Below are positions 42,567 through 51,768 of a stretch of DNA of 64,000 nt, piece by piece. Origin of the DNA: Phycisphaerales bacterium (lineage in GTDB: Bacteria > Planctomycetota > Phycisphaerae > Phycisphaerales > UBA1924); contig JAVJVK010000013.1 in NCBI GenBank assembly GCA_040221175.1, positions 62,001-126,000 of the forward strand, given 5' to 3'. The position numbers and the translations under genes were made by a program. The notes under the pieces are model-generated. The model saw only the letters and a list, made by a program, of their open reading frames with translations. It ran no database searches and was not told where the DNA came from. The first letter of the stretch is position 1. Every line of letters starts with the position of its first letter.

Positions 42567-44494
42567 CTGTTCGAGCGAATGGCGTGCGGCGTATTGGCCG
42601 AGCGCGTGATGAGCGCGATCTCGCCGGGCAGGTCGTGGGCGATCCGCGTCGTAACGTCGCCTTCGAGCTTCCGTGCCAGCAGGGGGCGACGGCTCTCGCC
42701 CATGATGAGCGTGTCGCAGCCGTAGGTGACGGTGTAGTCGAGGATCTCGTGCACCACGTCGTTGCTGGTGACGTAGATGGGCACGCACGGCACGCCGTGC
42801 TCGCGAGCCAGCAGGATGGTGGTGCCAAGAGCTTCCTGGGCCTCGTGGTCTTCGTCGATCCTGGGCAGGCGCTGGGGGCCCAGGTCGGCCACGCGGAACG
42901 TGCGCACGAAGATGACGAAGAGCACGGCCCCGCGGCTGCGGGCCAGATCGACGGCGAACTCGGACTGGTAGCGACCGCGGGCGGCGAGCATGACGCGGGG
43001 CTTGCTGGAATCCAGGGCGATGGGCTCCCGGCGAACCTCGGCCAGCCATCCCTGGGATGGCGCTTCGAGCGGTTGCGGCTCGCGGCTGCGCTTGGCCTGC
43101 ACCAGCGCGCGCATCGTGAGCACGAGGACCACCAGGCCGCCGCTGAAGGCAAGGCTTTCGAGCTGCGTGACGGCAATGGTGATTGAGACGGCCGCCAGGA
43201 TGCCGCCGAAGATCCACATGAACAGGCGCACGACTCGCGGGATGTCGAGCTTGCGATTGACGGCGCCGCACAGGATGTTGGTGCTGATGGCCCCGCACAC
43301 GCCCAGCACGTAGAGCTTGGCCAGCACCTGCACGTCCTGCTCCACCAGGATCACGCCCGTAGGCACCACGACCGCGACGATGAGGCCCACCCACGGCACG
43401 CCCGAGTAGTTCAGCCTGGTTAGTGATCGCGGAAGCTCTCGGTCCTGAGCCATGGCGAACATCACGCTGACCATGGCCATGACGGCCGTATTGGCGGCGC
43501 TGAGCAAGAGCAGGCCGAACGTGACGCCCGCAACCTTGCCCAGAATGAAGGCGGCGGTGTCGTTGCCCGTAATGCGCTGGCCGCTCTCGATGGCGATGCG
43601 CTTCATCGCGGTATCGCGATAGGCGATGACGCTTTCGAGCTGGTCGGCCTCGTCCTGGCTCATCTCTCCGGCCTCGACGGCTTCGACCACCTGGTGGTGG
43701 GTCATGGAGAGCTTCGGGCCGTAGGTCAGTTCGTCGGGCTGGTGCGTGTTCAGCGTCGTGCTCATGCCCGCCAGCGCGATGCCGAAGACCATGTTCAGCA
43801 CGACGACCTCGAGGCTGACCGGCCAGATCGTCCGGCGAGCCGTCTTGCCCACGGGCTTTTTCATGATGCCCGTCATATTGGCGACGGCTTCCAGTCCGGC
43901 GAGCGCAAGGCAGATCTTGGCGAAGCTGACCCAGGCGTCGAAGGGACCAACCTGGGTGAAGTAGTCGAAGCTGATGGTGCTCAGCCCGTCGATGAAGAGC
44001 GGTACGGCCAGGACGGCCAGGATGGCCGAGACGACCATGGCGATGATGGCGATGATGAGCGCGAACTGGCCCGATCGCTTCGAGCCCAGCCAGTTGATGG
44101 CGCCGATGCCCACGAGCGTGCCGACGGCCAGGGGCAAGGTGATGGCGCGCGGCACGCCGAAGTAATGGAAAGCCTCGATCACGCTGATGGCGGCGGTCAT
44201 GATGTAGCCGCTCATCAGCAGGGTGGCGCCGATGACGCTGAGCACCGGCTTGACGTCTCGTGCGGCTGAGTAGACGCCGCCACCATCGGGGTAGCAGCGA
44301 CAGATGTGCGTGTAGATCCAACTCACCGCCAGCATCAGCACGCCGATCGCGGCGAGATAGACGACGCTGGCGTGCCCGGTGTACAGGAACGCCAATCCCA
44401 GCACGTACAGGCGGCTGGTGCCCCAGTCTCCGTAGAGCAGCGGGCCGGCGTGGATTGGCCCCAGGTTTCGCGGGCGGGATGTTCCGATGACCAT
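42563..44494 (-). CDS. APC-family amino acid transporter with universal-stress-like C-terminal domain
   Basis: A 643-residue transporter with about 11-12 membrane helices in the first 470 residues (YVLGLAFLYTGHASVVYLAA, GPFDAWVSFAKICLALAGLE with the APC-typical glycine breaks). A large external loop of about 80 residues with charged helices sits near residues 255-330. From about residue 495 a soluble Rossmann-type domain resembles UspA (RVMLAARGRYQSEFAVDLA, VPCVPIYVTSNDVVHEILDY, CDTLIMGESRRPLLARKLEG). Some APC proteins carry such tails, thought to regulate transport by nucleotide binding. Substrate not predictable. Confidence 0.88.
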   Translation of the reverse strand: MVIGTSRPRNLGPIHAGPLLYGDWGTSRLYVLGLAFLYTGHASVVYLAAIGVLMLAVSWIYTHICRCYPDGGGVYSAARDVKPVLSVIGATLLMSGYIMTAAISVIEAFHYFGVPRAITLPLAVGTLVGIGAINWLGSKRSGQFALIIAIIAMVVSAILAVLAVPLFIDGLSTISFDYFTQVGPFDAWVSFAKICLALAGLEAVANMTGIMKKPVGKTARRTIWPVSLEVVVLNMVFGIALAGMSTTLNTHQPDELTYGPKLSMTHHQVVEAVEAGEMSQDEADQLESVIAYRDTAMKRIAIESGQRITGNDTAAFILGKVAGVTFGLLLLSAANTAVMAMVSVMFAMAQDRELPRSLTRLNYSGVPWVGLIVAVVVPTGVILVEQDVQVLAKLYVLGVCGAISTNILCGAVNRKLDIPRVVRLFMWIFGGILAAVSITIAVTQLESLAFSGGLVVLVLTMRALVQAKRSREPQPLEAPSQGWLAEVRREPIALDSSKPRVMLAARGRYQSEFAVDLARSRGAVLFVIFVRTFRVADLGPQRLPRIDEDHEAQEALGTTILLAREHGVPCVPIYVTSNDVVHEILDYTVTYGCDTLIMGESRRPLLARKLEGDVTTRIAHDLPGEIALITRSANTPHAIRSNS

Positions 44495-44825
44495 GGGCGA
44501 GCCTTCTCAAGTCCCTGCTAGCGACAGGGCGGGAACCGCAACGGTAGCGGCCTTATCGGCCCGGAATGGGTACCCCCCGGCTGCCGGAAATGCCGAACCT
44601 GGCGCGAACTTTCGGCCGTCTCGTGCGAATCGTCAGCCCGGTGGGGAGCGAAAGTGGCCCGTTCGGGCAGGCCCGCTGGGCTTGGTGCCCGCGGGCGTCG
44701 ATAACACCTGCGGCGGGCCCGGGCCGCGGCCGGGTGATTCCGCGAGGATTTGTCCGTGCGCGGCTGAGCCGCTATGTTCCCCTCCCATCAACGGGAGCGA
44801 CTTCGAGAATCCGGTATTACGAGCA
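44495..44825. other. Divergent intergenic region before the kinase gene
   Basis: About 330 bases between divergent genes. It contains the candidate kinase promoter (44750-44778). Open frames run through it but have no support as genes. Confidence 0.5.
44750..44778 (+). promoter_or_regulatory. Candidate sigma-70-type promoter of the kinase gene
   Basis: TTGTCC (44750-44755) and TATGTT (44773-44778) are separated by exactly 17 bases and would start transcription about 40 bases before the ATG at 44826. Each box matches four of six consensus positions. Confidence 0.4.
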
Positions 44826-46250
44826 ATGGCCGACCCAACCCCGACACCTGCCAGAAAGTCCGCCGAAGCTTCGGCCTCGGGTACTGGCGCATTGTCGGGC
44901 AGCCGGACGGCGGCCCTGCCGGCCATGGATCGATCGGGCATCACGCCGCTGAGCGGCGTTTCGACGCCCGAGGATCTCGACGCAGCGATGGCCGAGGTGG
45001 CCAAGGGCGGGTCGAACGTTGATACCGCGCTGGGCCGGCTGGTCGTCGACTATGGGCTGGCAACCCGCGAAGAAGTCGATCTGTGCAAGGATCGACTCCG
45101 CGAGGTTGGCGCGGCCGAGGGCGAAGAAGCCGGCCAGCGATCGCTCGCGGTCGAGTTGATCGATCAGGACTTCGTCACCAAGCGCCAGATCGCTCGGTTG
45201 AAGGCGATACTCGACGCCGAGCGGAGCGGGCAGAAGATTCCCGGCTACCGCTTGCTGGGCAAGCTGGGCGCCGGCGCGATGGCGACGGTGTACAAGGCGC
45301 GGCAATTGAATCTTGATCGCCTGGTGGCCATCAAGGTGCTGCCGCGCAAGTTCAGCCAGAATCCGCAATTCATCGAGCGGTTCTACGCCGAGGGCCGTGC
45401 CGCCGCGCAGCTCAACCACCCGCACATCGTGCAGGCCTACGACGTCGGCAAGGCGGGCGAGTACCACTACTTCGTGATGGAGTACGTGGACGGACGCACC
45501 GTGTACGACGACATCGTGAAGAACAAGCGCTTCAGCGAGGCCGACGCGATCGAGATCGTGCGTCAGGTGGCTACGGCGCTGGGCCACGCCCACGAGCGGG
45601 GCATCATCCACCGCGACGTGAAGCCCAAGAACATCATGATCACCAAGGACGGCGTGGTGAAACTGGCCGACATGGGCCTGGCCCGCGCCATGAGCGACAA
45701 GGAAGCCGCAGAGGCCGAGGCGGGCAAGGCCTTCGGCACGCCCTTCTACATCAGCCCCGAGCAGATCCGCGGCGAGACCAACGTGGGCGCCGAGGCGGAC
45801 ATCTACTCGCTGGGCGCCACGTTGTATCACATGGTGACCGGGGCGGTGCCCTTCGACGGCAAGAACCCCACCAGCGTGATGCACAAGCACCTGAAGGCCG
45901 ACGTGGTGCCGCCCGATCAGGCGAATCCGAAACTCAGCGGCGGCATCAGCGAGGTCATCGAGATGATGCTCGCCAAGAAGCGCGAGCAGCGGTATCGGAG
46001 CATCCCTGACCTGATGGGCGATCTCGACGCCGTCAAACAGGGCAAGGCTCCGCCGCTGGCCCACCGCGGGCTGAACGAGGCCGATCTGGCGTCGCTGAGC
46101 CACCTGGAGACGGCAAGCGTCGCGGCTCCCGAGCAGATGCAGCCACCGCAGCCGGCAGCCGGGGGCAGCGACTTCCGGACGCCGCTGCTCATCGCCTTGG
46201 GCGTGCTGTTGGCGATCAGCCTGGTGATCAACCTGATCCAGTTGGCATGA
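44826..46250 (+). CDS. Membrane-anchored serine/threonine protein kinase
   Basis: A 474-residue Hanks-type kinase. Residues about 40-125 hold two similar helical segments (LGRLVVDYGLATREEVDLCK and LAVELIDQDFVTKRQIARLK) that resemble the small N-terminal module of GspE/MshE-type proteins. The kinase domain (about 140-410) has LLGKLGAGAMATVYKARQLN, the Lys of VAIKVLP, catalytic HRDVKPKN, DMG in place of DFG, and GTPFYISPEQIRGET. A single C-terminal helix (LLIALGVLLAISLVINLIQL) anchors it with almost nothing outside. All catalytic residues are present, so it is likely active. Confidence 0.93.
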   Translation: MADPTPTPARKSAEASASGTGALSGSRTAALPAMDRSGITPLSGVSTPEDLDAAMAEVAKGGSNVDTALGRLVVDYGLATREEVDLCKDRLREVGAAEGEEAGQRSLAVELIDQDFVTKRQIARLKAILDAERSGQKIPGYRLLGKLGAGAMATVYKARQLNLDRLVAIKVLPRKFSQNPQFIERFYAEGRAAAQLNHPHIVQAYDVGKAGEYHYFVMEYVDGRTVYDDIVKNKRFSEADAIEIVRQVATALGHAHERGIIHRDVKPKNIMITKDGVVKLADMGLARAMSDKEAAEAEAGKAFGTPFYISPEQIRGETNVGAEADIYSLGATLYHMVTGAVPFDGKNPTSVMHKHLKADVVPPDQANPKLSGGISEVIEMMLAKKREQRYRSIPDLMGDLDAVKQGKAPPLAHRGLNEADLASLSHLETASVAAPEQMQPPQPAAGGSDFRTPLLIALGVLLAISLVINLIQLA

Positions 46251-46345
46251 GCGGCCGTCGGGATTGGGTAGTCTTGACCACGTACGGAACATCCCCGGCG
46301 ATCCCGTGGTTTGCAGTTTGTGTGGAGAATCCCGCACAAATTGGC

Positions 46346-46374
46346 TTGCTCGGCATGCGTGGATCTGTTATTCT
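46346..46374 (+). promoter_or_regulatory. Candidate sigma-70-type promoter of infC
   Basis: TTGCTC (46346-46351) and TATTCT (46369-46374) are separated by 17 bases, in a locally AT-richer patch after the kinase stop. Confidence 0.4.
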
Positions 46375-46560
46375 CTACGGCGTGACGGGCACGATGAGCC
46401 GCCAGACTTGAGCGGCCACCACCGCGAACCGATGCTGGACTGGGCGCACGGCCCGGCCGGGACGACGCCGCCAAGGGTGTAAGCCCTTGCGTGAGTGATT
46501 TGGTCGCTTGCCGCTTTCTGGAGGAGAGTGGCGGCCGGGCGGCCGGAATTCTGGAGTTTC

Positions 46561-46605
46561 GCCGGAACGGTTCCGGCGTGAGCACGAAGCCGGTGCATCA
46601 CCGGC
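46561..46605 (+). promoter_or_regulatory. Paired hairpins in the infC leader
   Basis: GCCGGAA-CGG-TTCCGGC (46561-46577) and GCCGGTG-CAT-CACCGGC (46589-46605) are two perfect stem-loops with three-base loops. The second ends eight bases before the AAGGAG ribosome site (46613-46618). They could control access to that site. Confidence 0.45.
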
Positions 46606-46625
46606 GACCCTGAAGGAGAACACCC

Positions 46626-47396
<771 letters not shown>

Positions 47397-47416
47397 TCCA
47401 GGTCAACCGGCCGAAT

Positions 47417-47749
47417 TCAAACGCGCCCCTCCAGGGCCGCCACCAGCAATGACCGCACCCGTGCGTGCCGGTACGCCTCGTCGGTGAAGATCGACGCGGG
47501 CTGGTGCTGGCGTGGCGCGATCGTCGCGGGCTGGCGGCTCCAGTCGATGCGGCTGGAGCCACGGGCCGAAGCGGCGGAGTCTGTTGCCGACTCCTGTGCT
47601 TCGGATTGCTCCTGGCTCGTCCCTCTGGGCAACACGGGCTCGGTCGAGGCGGGCACCGGGATCGAGGTCGGATCGACCCTCGCGGGCGGCACGCGCCCGT
47701 CTTGGGCCAGTCCTTCAAAGAGCCCAATAAGCAGCAGCGAAATGATCAC
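47417..47749 (-). CDS. Small exported protein after the TonB-like gene
   Basis: A 110-residue protein beginning at GTG (47749), inside the preceding gene's end (GTGA, four-base overlap). The N-terminus is hydrophobic (MIISLLLIGLFEGLAQDG) and reads as a signal peptide. A Ser/Gln/Ala-rich linker follows, and then a basic C-terminus (AYRHARVRSLLVAALEGRV). No family is recognised. Coupling to the ExbD/TonB-like pair suggests a periplasmic accessory. Confidence 0.55.
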   Translation of the reverse strand: MIISLLLIGLFEGLAQDGRVPPARVDPTSIPVPASTEPVLPRGTSQEQSEAQESATDSAASARGSSRIDWSRQPATIAPRQHQPASIFTDEAYRHARVRSLLVAALEGRV

Positions 47750-48648
47750 ATCAGAATCCTCATGCGAATCAGCAACGGGGCGTCGCCCTCCTGCAACTGG
47801 TCGATCGGTTCGCCTTGGGCGGTCCACTCATAGATGGCGTTGATGAGAGCCTGATCGATGTCCGAGCGGCCCGAGCCGCGGCCGGGCGGCACACGTGCCT
47901 GCGACACCTTGCCCTCGTGATCGAAGAAGATCTCGACGAGCGGGCTCTGCGAAGGTCGGTAGGCTCGCTGCAAGCTCGTCAGGTGCATGCGCGTCGTGTT
48001 AATGCGCAGGCCCTGGGCTGAGACGACGCGTCCGAGTTCCAGCCGTCGCAAGTCCGTCGGTTCGCTCGAGGGCGGCGCCGAGCGCGTGTCGTGGATTCCC
48101 GGGCTGCCCTCCCCTTGATCGTCCTGGGCGGGCGTTGGCTCGGCGGGCACGGTTTCGGGCGTGGGTTCTTCGGCTGGTTGTGCCGGGGCTTCGGTTTGCT
48201 CTTGGGCCTGTGCCTCTCGCCGTTGGCGTGCTTCGGCCTGGGCTTGGGCCAGCCGATCGCGGAAGACGTCCAGCAGGGTCCGGGCCTCGGCGAGTGCCTG
48301 GGCGGTGCTGGCCTGGAGGCTCGCGGCCATGGTTCGGGCGAAGTTGTCCCGCTGGCTTCCCTCGGCACGGGTCAGCGGGCTCTGCTCGGTGGTGGATGGC
48401 GCGGCAACGTGGGGCGTAGACGTTTCGAATCCCAGCCAGCTTGGCGTGACGGCGTCGCTCTTCTCGATGCCCAGCTTGACGGGGATTTCCAGTGGCGGCA
48501 TCCGCTCGGCCGCCTCGGCCATCTTCCCAGGGTCGACCCCGCCCCGCAAGAGCAGCACGGCGACGAGCGCATGGCATCCAACGCTCGCCGGCAGGGCGAT
48601 GGCCCACCGAGCGATGGACACGGCTCTAGGATGTCTGCTGCCAGTCAT
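47746..48648 (-). CDS. TonB-like energy-transducer protein
   Basis: A 300-residue protein with one N-terminal membrane helix (about 15-36), a long periplasmic part with a helical Ala/Gln/Arg-rich segment (about 100-150) and a Pro/Glu/Gln linker (APAQPAEEPTPETVPAEPTP). The C-terminal domain of about 90 residues (SPLVEIFFDHEGKVSQARVP, DIDQALINAIYEWTAQGEP) resembles the TonB/TolA fold. It lies 27 bases after exbD on the same strand. No ExbB gene is present here. A TolA-like envelope role is the alternative. Confidence 0.7.
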   Translation of the reverse strand: MTGSRHPRAVSIARWAIALPASVGCHALVAVLLLRGGVDPGKMAEAAERMPPLEIPVKLGIEKSDAVTPSWLGFETSTPHVAAPSTTEQSPLTRAEGSQRDNFARTMAASLQASTAQALAEARTLLDVFRDRLAQAQAEARQRREAQAQEQTEAPAQPAEEPTPETVPAEPTPAQDDQGEGSPGIHDTRSAPPSSEPTDLRRLELGRVVSAQGLRINTTRMHLTSLQRAYRPSQSPLVEIFFDHEGKVSQARVPPGRGSGRSDIDQALINAIYEWTAQGEPIDQLQEGDAPLLIRMRILM

Positions 48649-48675
48649 GAAAGAAATGCTACGAAGCGGCGATGG

Positions 48676-49188
48676 TCAGGGATCGCCTTGGGCGGGCGTC
48701 GCGGGCGTAGTCGCTTCTGGCTCGGCGGGGGAGCCCACCAGTTCGATTGCCTCGTATCCCTGGGTTCGCAGTACGTCGAGCACGCGGAGCAGGGCGCCGG
48801 AGACGCCTCGCTCGTCGACTTCCAGGCGGATCGTGGGTTTGGTGGCTGGTTGGTCGGCCGGCGTGGCTCCGGGGCCGGCGGAGAGCTTAATCGCATCGAT
48901 CAGCGCGGTCCGCGTGGTTTCCGCCAGCGGCTGGCCCTGGGCCGAAGCCGGGCCCACGGGCTGGCCGTCGACGAACACCATGCCCTGGCTGTCGACGGCG
49001 ACCACGATGGCCTGCGGACCCTGCCTGGGCTCGCCCGAGCCCATGGCCGGCAAGTCCAGATCGACCACGCTGACACGCGAAAGGAGCAGCAGGGAGAAGA
49101 CAAAAAAGGTCAGGAGGAGGAAGACCACGTCGATGATGGGGGCCATCTCGATGCGTGGCTCGGCGCTGGTGCGTCGTGTCTTGAGCAC
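48676..49188 (-). CDS. exbD: ExbD/TolR family biopolymer transport protein
   Basis: A 170-residue protein. A short cytoplasmic stretch with RIEMAPIIDVVFLLLTFFVF contains the conserved Asp in the helix (about residues 13-35). A periplasmic domain of about 110 residues follows (VSVVDLDLPAMGSG, TIRLEVDERGVSGALLRVLD). ExbD uses the proton gradient with ExbB to energise TonB, or, as TolR, to work with TolQ/TolA. The frame starts at GTG (49188) with no strong ribosome site. First gene of a three-gene set with the TonB-like and small exported proteins. Confidence 0.88.
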   Translation of the reverse strand: MLKTRRTSAEPRIEMAPIIDVVFLLLTFFVFSLLLLSRVSVVDLDLPAMGSGEPRQGPQAIVVAVDSQGMVFVDGQPVGPASAQGQPLAETTRTALIDAIKLSAGPGATPADQPATKPTIRLEVDERGVSGALLRVLDVLRTQGYEAIELVGSPAEPEATTPATPAQGDP

Positions 49189-49292
49189 GCACGGATGGTA
49201 GAGGGATGGGTCGGGCGCGTTGACGGTGCGGGCCGGCGAGCCTTCGATGTTCTGCAGGCCCGGGCACTGGCGCCCGGCGGAGGGAGGCGGCG

Positions 49293-49778
49293 ATGACGGT
49301 ACGAATGGAGTTGTCGCGCATTCTCATCCGCGAATTGACCGATTACCAGGTCATCGAGTTGCGGGAAGTCTCGGACAACGGCACGCCCCAGGATGAGTTG
49401 CGGACCTTCCCGATCGTCATCGGGCTGCCCGAGGCCCAGGCCATCGAGCGGCGGCTGAGCGGGGTGCCCGTCAAGCGGCCGCAGACCCACGATCTCCTGG
49501 CGAACATCCTGGACAGCCTGAGCGCCTCGCTCGAATCGGTCGCCATCACCGACTTGTCGGAGGCGACGTTCTATGCGGTGCTGAGCATCCGGGATGCGGA
49601 TGGCCAGATCGTGGAGGTCGACGCCCGGCCGAGCGATGCCATCGCGCTGGGCATCGGGCTGAGTGTCCCGATCTACGTCGCCGAGCACGTCCTGGCACAG
49701 GCAACGAGCACGAATCCGCTCGAGGACCAGTTCGAGCCCGACGAAGACGACGACGAGGACGAAGGGCCTCCCTTCTGA
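49293..49778 (+). CDS. Bifunctional nuclease family protein (DUF151)
   Basis: A 161-residue protein of the BFN/DUF151 family. Motifs: LRTFPIVIGLPEAQAIERRL, RPQTHDLLANILDSL, and VDARPSDAIALGIGLSVPIY, then VAEHVL. Members cleave DNA and RNA in plants and are of unclear use in bacteria. An acidic tail (DQFEPDEDDDEDEGPPF) extends it. GGAGGGAGG lies upstream. Its stop shares one base with the truD start (TGATG at 49776). Confidence 0.88.
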   Translation: MTVRMELSRILIRELTDYQVIELREVSDNGTPQDELRTFPIVIGLPEAQAIERRLSGVPVKRPQTHDLLANILDSLSASLESVAITDLSEATFYAVLSIRDADGQIVEVDARPSDAIALGIGLSVPIYVAEHVLAQATSTNPLEDQFEPDEDDDEDEGPPF

Positions 49779-51079
49779 TGGAGCGCCACCACGCAGGCAT
49801 GCCTCCCGGCTCGACGGCGGGCTCACCGCCCAAGACGCTGTACCGCAGCGAGGGCGTACCGGGCATCGGCGGCGTGCTCAAGCAGCGTGAGGACGACTTC
49901 CTGGTCGATGAACTGCCGCTGTATCCGCCCTCGGGCGAGGGCGAGCACCTCATGCTTTTCGTCGAAAAGAAGGGGCTGTCGACGTCGTACCTGATCGGCA
50001 TGCTCGCGCGGCACTTTGGTGTGCGCGAAGGCGACATTGGCTACGCGGGACTGAAAGACAAGACGGCCATCACCCGACAGCACGTCACGGTGCACGTGCC
50101 GGGCAAGCGGATTGAAGACTTCCCCGACCTGCGGGACGATCGCGTGCGCATCCTGTGGGCCGAGATGCACGATCGCAAGATGCGGCGCGGGCACCTGGCG
50201 GGCAACGGGTTCTCGATCCGTGTGCGCGGCGTCCACCCCCAGAGCGTGTTGCATGCCCACAAGACGCTGGGCATCCTCGAACGCAAGGGGCTGGCCAACT
50301 CGGTGGGCGAGCAACGGTTTGGTCAGTGGAACACCAATCACCGCATCGGCCGGGCGCTGGTGCTGGGCGAGGCGCAAGAGGCGTGCGACCTGCTGCTGGG
50401 CCCGACGCCCGACGGCCGTACCGATGAGTCTCGCGAGGCATACGCGGCCGGTGACCACGCCGAGGCACTGAACAAGCTGCCGCACAGCGCCCAGGGCGAG
50501 CGGCGCGTGCTGAACGCGCTGGTGCAGGGCAAGTCTGCCAAGGCGGCCATCGAGCGGCTGGGGCGCAATGAGACGGGCTTCATGGTGAGCGCCCTGCAGA
50601 GCGCGATCTTCAACGACGTGCTCCGCGAGCGCATGCGGCTGGACATGCTTGATACCCTGGTCGAGGGCGACGTCGCGGTCGTGCATGGAGCCGGGCGAAC
50701 GACCTTCGTGGTCAGCGCGGAAGAAGCGAAGAGCAGCGAACTGGCCGAACGTCTGGCAAGGCTGGAGGTCAGCCCGACCGGCCCGCTGTGGGGTCCTTCG
50801 ATGCGGACGGCTTCGGGAGAGCCCGGCCGAATGGAGACCGAGGCGCTCGAGCGGTTTGGCCTGACCCCCGAGGATCTGGCAAGGTTCGCCAGGCGTCATC
50901 GTGGATCGATGGAGGGCGATCGTCGGCCGCTGCGGGTGCCGCTGATGTATCCGCAGGTCGAAGGCGGGGCCGACGCGCACGGGACGTACGTGCGTTGCGG
51001 GTTTGAGCTTCCCAAGGGGAGCTTCGCCACCGAGGCGATGGCCGAGGTGATGAAGCCGGATCAGTTGCCGAACGCATGA
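49778..51079 (+). CDS. truD: tRNA pseudouridine(13) synthase TruD
   Basis: A 433-residue pseudouridine synthase that modifies U13 in tRNA. The catalytic Asp is in GYAGLKDKTAITRQHVTVHV; the region around NGFSIRVRGV and the later VGEQRFGQWNTNHRIGRALV are characteristic of TruD. An inserted TRUD domain spans about residues 190-330. It is coupled to BFN upstream (one-base overlap) and to the HAD gene downstream (four-base overlap, 51076-51079). Confidence 0.93.
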   Translation: MERHHAGMPPGSTAGSPPKTLYRSEGVPGIGGVLKQREDDFLVDELPLYPPSGEGEHLMLFVEKKGLSTSYLIGMLARHFGVREGDIGYAGLKDKTAITRQHVTVHVPGKRIEDFPDLRDDRVRILWAEMHDRKMRRGHLAGNGFSIRVRGVHPQSVLHAHKTLGILERKGLANSVGEQRFGQWNTNHRIGRALVLGEAQEACDLLLGPTPDGRTDESREAYAAGDHAEALNKLPHSAQGERRVLNALVQGKSAKAAIERLGRNETGFMVSALQSAIFNDVLRERMRLDMLDTLVEGDVAVVHGAGRTTFVVSAEEAKSSELAERLARLEVSPTGPLWGPSMRTASGEPGRMETEALERFGLTPEDLARFARRHRGSMEGDRRPLRVPLMYPQVEGGADAHGTYVRCGFELPKGSFATEAMAEVMKPDQLPNA

Positions 51080-51711
51080 GCATCCAGCGGCCCGAGGACG
51101 TCCGCGTGGTGTGCCTGGACTGGGGCGGTGTGCTGCTGCGTATCTGTGGCGGCTGGGAAGAGGCATGTACCGCCGCGGGATTGCCGTTGCCAGAAGCACC
51201 GGTGAGCGACGACATACGCGCCCAGAGACGGAAGCTGGCCGAGGCGTATCAACTCGGGCAGTTACCTTGCGAGCAGTACTTTCCGGCCGTGGCCGAGCTC
51301 TCGCCGGGGTACTCGGCACGCGACATCGAGCGGTTGCACGACGCGTGGCTGCTGCACGAGTACGAGGGAGCCAGGCGGTTGGCCGAGGAATTGGCGGGCC
51401 ATGAGAGGTTGCAGAGTGCGCTCTTGAGCAACACGAACGCCCGGCACTGGACGCGCCGCGAAGAGTTCACCGCCGCGGCCCTACTCGAGCACCAACTCGC
51501 CAGCCACCTGCATCGTACCGCTAAGCCCGACGTGGGGTTCTATCAGGCTTTGGAGAGGTCGGCCGGGGCGTCGGGATCGCAGATCGTGTTCTTCGATGAT
51601 CTCGACGGGAACGTCGCGGCGGCGCGGGCGATGGGTTGGCAGGCGGTGCGGATCGATCCGACGGGTGACACGGTGTCGCAGGTGCGGGCGGCGCTACAGG
51701 GCGTGCTCTAG
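51076..51711 (+). CDS. HAD-superfamily hydrolase
   Basis: A 211-residue haloacid dehalogenase-type phosphatase. Motif I is VVCLDWGGVLLRI (nucleophile Asp), motif II is ALLSNTNARH, the Lys is in TAKPDVGFYQALE, and motif IV is IVFFDDLDGNVAAARAMGWQ. The second position after the nucleophile is Gly, as in the YihX-like branch, not Asp. The cap is a short helical insert. Substrate unknown. It ends the BFN-truD operon. Confidence 0.87.
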   Translation: MSIQRPEDVRVVCLDWGGVLLRICGGWEEACTAAGLPLPEAPVSDDIRAQRRKLAEAYQLGQLPCEQYFPAVAELSPGYSARDIERLHDAWLLHEYEGARRLAEELAGHERLQSALLSNTNARHWTRREEFTAAALLEHQLASHLHRTAKPDVGFYQALERSAGASGSQIVFFDDLDGNVAAARAMGWQAVRIDPTGDTVSQVRAALQGVL

Positions 51712-51718
51712 GGGCAAT

Positions 51719-51744
51719 GAAAAACCGCGTGCTTTCGCACGCGG
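51719..51744 (-). terminator. Rho-independent terminator of gdhA
   Basis: On the minus strand, CCGCGTGC, the loop GAAA and GCACGCGG form an 8-bp stem (51725-51744), followed by TTTTT (51724-51720). It also sits just past the convergent HAD stop. Confidence 0.85.
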
Positions 51745-51768
51745 CCTTGGTTGAGACGTTGTGGGTCT

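Larger units (their letters stand above)
46251..46625. other. Long infC leader region
   Basis: About 375 bases. It contains a candidate promoter (46346-46374), a G/C-rich segment, and two perfect 7-bp hairpins just before the infC ribosome site (46561-46577 and 46589-46605). A transcript from the promoter would carry a leader of roughly 245 bases, long enough for translational autoregulation as known for infC operons in other bacteria. Confidence 0.55.

Noticed and set aside
41100-44510. A second 1136-codon open frame on the minus strand
   Set aside because: It merges the true maf gene with out-of-frame sequence across the omega-amidase and APC transporter genes. The matches to families lie in the other frames.
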